Positions 59,286 to 64,000 of a DNA stretch of 64,000 nucleotides are shown here, one piece after another. The notes beneath the pieces are model-generated. The model was not told where the DNA came from, ran no database searches, and worked only from the letters and a program-made list of their open reading frames with translations. The translations under genes and the position numbers were made by a program. Each line of letters begins with the position of its first letter. Position 1 is the stretch's first letter. The stretch lies in assembly GCA_019637155.1 (NCBI GenBank), contig JAHBWE010000027.1:1-64000 (forward strand). Direction: 5' to 3'. The DNA comes from Labilithrix sp. Lineage in GTDB: Bacteria > Myxococcota_A > Polyangia > Polyangiales > Polyangiaceae.

Positions 59286-60475
59286 CGCGGCGGGCGGCCG
59301 ATGCCGCCGAGGGTGCCGCCGTCGACGTCTTCGCGGACGGGGACGGCGAGGAAGTGGAGGGCGCGGCGCGCGTCGAAGCCCTCGTTCGCGCCGCCGTCCT
59401 CGAGCGTCTTCTTGATCCGCGGGTCGCCGAGCAGGAGTAGCGCGAAATTCGATGGTGCCAGGAAATACGTGGTCGGGTTCGCGTCGGGGCGCGACATCGC
59501 CTGCACGGTCGCGAGCGTCTGATCGAGCGAGAACGGCGGGGCGGCGTCGGCGAGACCGGCGTCGTCGGCGGGACCGGCGTCGTCGGGGCGGTACGCGACG
59601 CGGAAGCCGTGCGTGCCGTAGACGGTCTCGTCCGTGAAGTCGAGGTCGAGGAGCGCGGACGCGCTCGCGTCGTAGAGCGGTGGCGACTCGGCGACCTTCT
59701 GCGTGAGCGGCGCGCCCGCGGCGGCGTCGAGGTCGCCGAACGTCACGTCGACGTGCTCGCCGAGCGGGACGTCGCCGGCGAGCGCCTCGGAGAGGTTCAC
59801 GAGCTCGACCGGCAGCGTCGTCGCCGCCGTCTGCGTCGTCGCCGCGAGAGGGAACGTCAGCACCTTCAAGCTCCCGGCGTTGGCGTCGAAGCCCTCGCCG
59901 CACTCGGAGGGCTCGACGCCGGTCTCGGTGAGCCAACCCTGGCGGCCGCAGCCGCTGACGACGAGCGCCGTCGTCTCGTCCACGCCGATCGGCTCCGAGA
60001 GCGGACCGAGCACCTCGTAGTCCTTGCCCTCCTGGATGTCCGCCTTCGCGAGGACCTCACCGCAGTCGTCCTGCGTCGGATCGTCGGGCGTCGCCGCCAC
60101 CCGCGTCTGGTTGATGACGTAGACCTTCCCCGGCGCCCGCGTGATCGCGCCGATGCGGGTGACGCTCCCCATCTCGACGCCGACGACGTTCGATTGCGGG
60201 AGGACGCGCGAGTCGGGCTGCGGCGGCAGCTCTGGGTATTTCTCGAAGCAGAGACGGAACGCCGGGAAGGCCGCCGCGTGCACGATGACGACGCCGCTCG
60301 TCGGGCCGGTCGCGCCGCCGTCGCCGACGCCGATCGGTCCGCCGCTGTCGATGTCCCCCCCGTCTCCGCCGCCGGCGAAGGGCGAGCCGTCGTCGTCGCC
60401 GCCGCACGCGAGCGCGACGGCGCCGGCGGCGCCCGCGATGGAGGCGAAGAGGGCGATGCGGCGGACCTTCCTCAC
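59282..60475 (-). CDS. Putative lipoprotein, paralog 1
   Basis: 397 aa starting at GTG 60475. Signal peptide MRKVRRIALFASIAGAAGAV then LACGG, Asp/Gly-rich linker, then a globular region with VVIVHAAAFPAFRLCFEKYP, VVGVEMGSVTRI, YVINQTRVA and VVSGCGRQG. It ends with HFLAVPVREDVDGG. About 40% visibly like its upstream neighbour (60472), from which it arose by tandem duplication; the two are coupled by GTGA overlap. Function unknown. Confidence 0.8.
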   Translation of the reverse strand: MRKVRRIALFASIAGAAGAVALACGGDDDGSPFAGGGDGGDIDSGGPIGVGDGGATGPTSGVVIVHAAAFPAFRLCFEKYPELPPQPDSRVLPQSNVVGVEMGSVTRIGAITRAPGKVYVINQTRVAATPDDPTQDDCGEVLAKADIQEGKDYEVLGPLSEPIGVDETTALVVSGCGRQGWLTETGVEPSECGEGFDANAGSLKVLTFPLAATTQTAATTLPVELVNLSEALAGDVPLGEHVDVTFGDLDAAAGAPLTQKVAESPPLYDASASALLDLDFTDETVYGTHGFRVAYRPDDAGPADDAGLADAAPPFSLDQTLATVQAMSRPDANPTTYFLAPSNFALLLLGDPRIKKTLEDGGANEGFDARRALHFLAVPVREDVDGGTLGGIGRPPR

Positions 60476-61698
60476 GGCGTCGTCGAGGCGTCCGCTTCGG
60501 CTTCGGCGCCGGCGTCGGCGAGGATCGCGGGATCGAGGACCGGCACCGCGACGATGTGGAGCGCGCGCCGCGGGTTGAAGGCCGGGTTCGCGCCGCCGCC
60601 CGCGCGCTCCTCGGAGTGCGAGGGATCGCCGAGGACGAGGAGCGCGTAGTTGGAGGCCGCGCGGTAATACGTGGTCGGGATGTCACCGGGGGCGGAGAGC
60701 TGCTGCACGTCGGCGAGGGACTGGCGTCGCGTGACCTTCTGGGCGTCGATCGTCGAGATGACGTCGAACCCCAGGCGGCCGTACGACTCCTCCTTCGTTT
60801 GATCGACCGCGAGCCGCGCCTCGCCGCCGGTCTCGAACGCCGTCGCGTTGAGAGGGAGCGACACCTGCGCCTCGGCGCCGGCGTCGATCTCGGGTCCGAA
60901 CTTCACCTCGACGGAGGCGCTGACCGCTGCGGCCGCGGGCGAGAGGTTGAAGATCGCGACCGGGATCTCGGACTCGGTCGGTCCGTCGGGGGAGGCTGCG
61001 AGCGTGAGCGCCGTCGCCGCCAGGTTGCCTTCGACCGGCTTCCAGTCGCCTCCGCAGCTCGCGACCGCCGGCGTGCCCGCGGCGGGTGGGGCCGCCAGCT
61101 GATCGAGCCCTCGGATCGTGACGGCGTCCGCGCACCCCGTGATCGCGAGGACGTCGACGTTCCCGACCCCGAGCGGACGCTCGATCTTCGTCGCGAAGTA
61201 GTAGTCGCGGTACGCGATGAGGGGGTTGGAGAGCGCGTCGCCGCCGATCTCTGAGATGAGCTGTCCGCACGTCCGCGCGTCCTCGGCGCCGGACTCGACG
61301 CGGATCCGCGCCTCGTCGATCACGTAGACCATGCCCGCCGCCTCCGGGAGCGCGTCGATGCGCACCGCCCCGCCGACCTCGACGCCGACGACGTTCGCGC
61401 CCGGCATCACCTTCGAGTCGGGCTGCGGGAGCTTGTCGGGGTAGTTCTCGAAGCAGAGACGGAAGGAGGGGAACGTCGCCGAGTGCGCGACCACCACGCC
61501 CGTCGCGGCGGGGCTGCCGAACTCCGGCGCGGCCCCGCCGCCGCTGCTGCTGCTGCCGGCGCCGTTGGGGTCGCCCGAGTCATTGTCGCCGCGGCCGGAC
61601 TTCCGGCTGTCGAGGGACATGCTGTCGTTCATGTCGGCGCACGCGATGCCCACGGTCGTGAAGAGCGCCACCGCAACCAAGGCCTTCGCATGTCTCAT
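60472..61698 (-). CDS. Putative lipoprotein, paralog 2
   Basis: 408 aa. Signal MRHAKALVAVALFTTVGIAC and a Ser/Gly/Asp linker. The body mirrors paralog 1: VVVAHSATFPSFRLCFENYP, NVVGVEVGGAVRIDAL, YVIDEARIR, LAITGCADA and HIVAVPVLDP. First of the pair, divergent from the third kinase. Start ATG 61698. Confidence 0.8.
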   Translation of the reverse strand: MRHAKALVAVALFTTVGIACADMNDSMSLDSRKSGRGDNDSGDPNGAGSSSSGGGAAPEFGSPAATGVVVAHSATFPSFRLCFENYPDKLPQPDSKVMPGANVVGVEVGGAVRIDALPEAAGMVYVIDEARIRVESGAEDARTCGQLISEIGGDALSNPLIAYRDYYFATKIERPLGVGNVDVLAITGCADAVTIRGLDQLAAPPAAGTPAVASCGGDWKPVEGNLAATALTLAASPDGPTESEIPVAIFNLSPAAAAVSASVEVKFGPEIDAGAEAQVSLPLNATAFETGGEARLAVDQTKEESYGRLGFDVISTIDAQKVTRRQSLADVQQLSAPGDIPTTYYRAASNYALLVLGDPSHSEERAGGGANPAFNPRRALHIVAVPVLDPAILADAGAEAEADASTTP

Positions 61699-61792
61699 GC
61701 AGAGCCAAGATAGCAGAGCGCGGGCCAAGCCCAGCGACCCCGGAAAACGCGTGAAAAACACCGCCGAACCCGCTGCCAACCGTGCCAAACCC

Positions 61793-63239
<1,447 letters not shown>

Positions 63240-63253
<14 letters not shown>

Positions 63254-64000
63254 CCGCTCCAAGCGTGCCTTCTGGTTGCTGCCGTTCGTGGTGACGCTCC
63301 TCGCGTCCGCGCCGGCGAGCGCGCAGCGCACCGCGCAGGACATCACGTCGGCGCGCCAGCTCTACAACGAAGGCCTCGCGCTCCGCGAGAAGGGCGACCA
63401 GAAGGGCGCGCTCGAGAAGTTCAAGGGGGCGCACACGCTCGGCAACACGCCGCTCACCGGCATCGAGCTGTGCAAGATGCACCAAACCTTGAAGCAGCCG
63501 GTCGAGGCGAGCGAGGCGTGCCTCTCGGTCGGCCGCATCGGACCGATCCCGGAGGAGAGCCAGCGCTCGAAGGACGCGCGCGTCGAGGCGGCGAAGATCG
63601 CGGAGACGGAGCAGGCGAAGATCAGCAACATCAAGGTGAAGGTCTCCGGCGTGCCTTCCGGCTTCGATCCCACCGTCGCGATCGACGGCGTCGCGATCCC
63701 GCCCGTCGCGCTGAGCGCGCCGCGCCCGGTCAACCCGGGGCCGCACGTGATCACGGCGAAGGTGGGGAGCGGACCGGAGACGAAGACGTCACTCGAGACG
63801 AAGGAGGGGGAGACGAAGGAGATCGAGGTGACGGTGCAGCCGCCGCCTCCCGACGAGAAGCCGCCGCCGCGCGTCGCCGGCGACGGCGCGGGCCCGCAGC
63901 CGAAGCCGAAGGAAGGGGGAAGCCAGTCCGCGAAGATCGCGCTCGGCTTCGCCGGCGTCGCCGCCACGATCGGCACGGTGGCGGGGATCGTCGCGTTCAC
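63240..64000 (+). CDS. Secreted TPR/PEGA-like protein, kinase partner (C-terminus beyond window)
   Basis: At least 253 codons, running off the window. Signal peptide (1-29, PASAQ), TPR-like helices (QLYNEGLALREKGDQKGALE), a PEGA-style beta domain (VSGVPSGFDPTVAIDGVAIP, GPHVITAKVGSGPETKTSL), poly-Pro/Lys linker and the start of a membrane helix (KIALGFAGVAATIGTVAGIV) at the edge. It begins inside the kinase gene (14-bp overlap). Same build as 53970 and 2418. Confidence 0.85.

Overview
This is a high-GC, gene-dense chromosomal segment that looks like a myxobacterium of the Polyangia/Sorangiineae type (Sorangium- or Labilithrix-like). The evidence is three eukaryotic-type Ser/Thr kinases with Pro-rich tails, many lipoproteins with Asp/Gly/Ser-rich linkers, MYXO-CTERM-type C-termini, a FliA-like sigma factor, and very strong G/C bias at third codon positions, which creates long antisense shadow frames. 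No rRNA, tRNA, CRISPR array, transposase or prophage gene was recognised.

Layout. 1-3.4 kb: a truncated Ser/Thr kinase and a secreted TPR-like partner. 3.4-4.0 kb: an inverted pair of a structured repeat element and a 20-bp minisatellite. 4-7 kb (minus): lipoprotein, mnmA, an orphan type III secretion inner-rod-like gene and a sigma-28-type factor. 7-12.1 kb (plus): two unknown proteins, a thioredoxin-fold lipoprotein, an HtrA-like protease lipoprotein and a HGSNAT/DUF1624-like membrane protein. 12.1-15.9 kb: a MatB/ACSF3-like acyl-CoA synthetase, an RCC1-repeat protein and a hypothetical. 16.2-19.7 kb: a small Cys-rich lipoprotein and a large PglZ-like protein with a repeat-expanded middle, bracketed by two more copies of the structured element. 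20-26.9 kb: diheme lipoprotein, purE-purK, then a minus-strand run (membrane protein, GspE-type ATPase lacking its N-domain, trmO, Pro-rich anchored protein, GlsB-like protein). 27-34.7 kb: HupE-like protein with an EF-hand loop, DUF6600 lipoprotein, MYXO-CTERM protein, acyltransferase, DEDDh exonuclease and trypsin-like protease. 34.9-37.7 kb: cysD and cysN(C), whose APS-kinase domain is decayed.

The centrepiece (37.96-52.78 kb) is a near-complete type II secretion operon, gspC-x-D-E-F-(G-like)-G-H-I-J-K-L-M-N, all on the plus strand with short gaps or start/stop overlaps. A prepilin peptidase (gspO) is not in the window. It is followed by btpA, bracketed by one full copy and one remnant of the structured element. 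The last 10 kb holds a kinase/TPR-PEGA pair, a PilZ-like protein, purD, two tandem paralogous lipoproteins and a third kinase/TPR-PEGA pair that runs off the end.

The most interesting signal is an interspersed element of about 105 bp (five full copies, one remnant, several partial tandem copies). Its outer and inner stems change in a compensatory way between copies, so a folded RNA or single-stranded DNA structure has been conserved. Other points of interest are the CysN-CysC fusion whose P-loop GKST appears cleanly deleted, the repeat-expanded PglZ-like protein, the orphan SctI-like gene beside a sigma factor, and three kinase + TPR/PEGA membrane-protein pairs.
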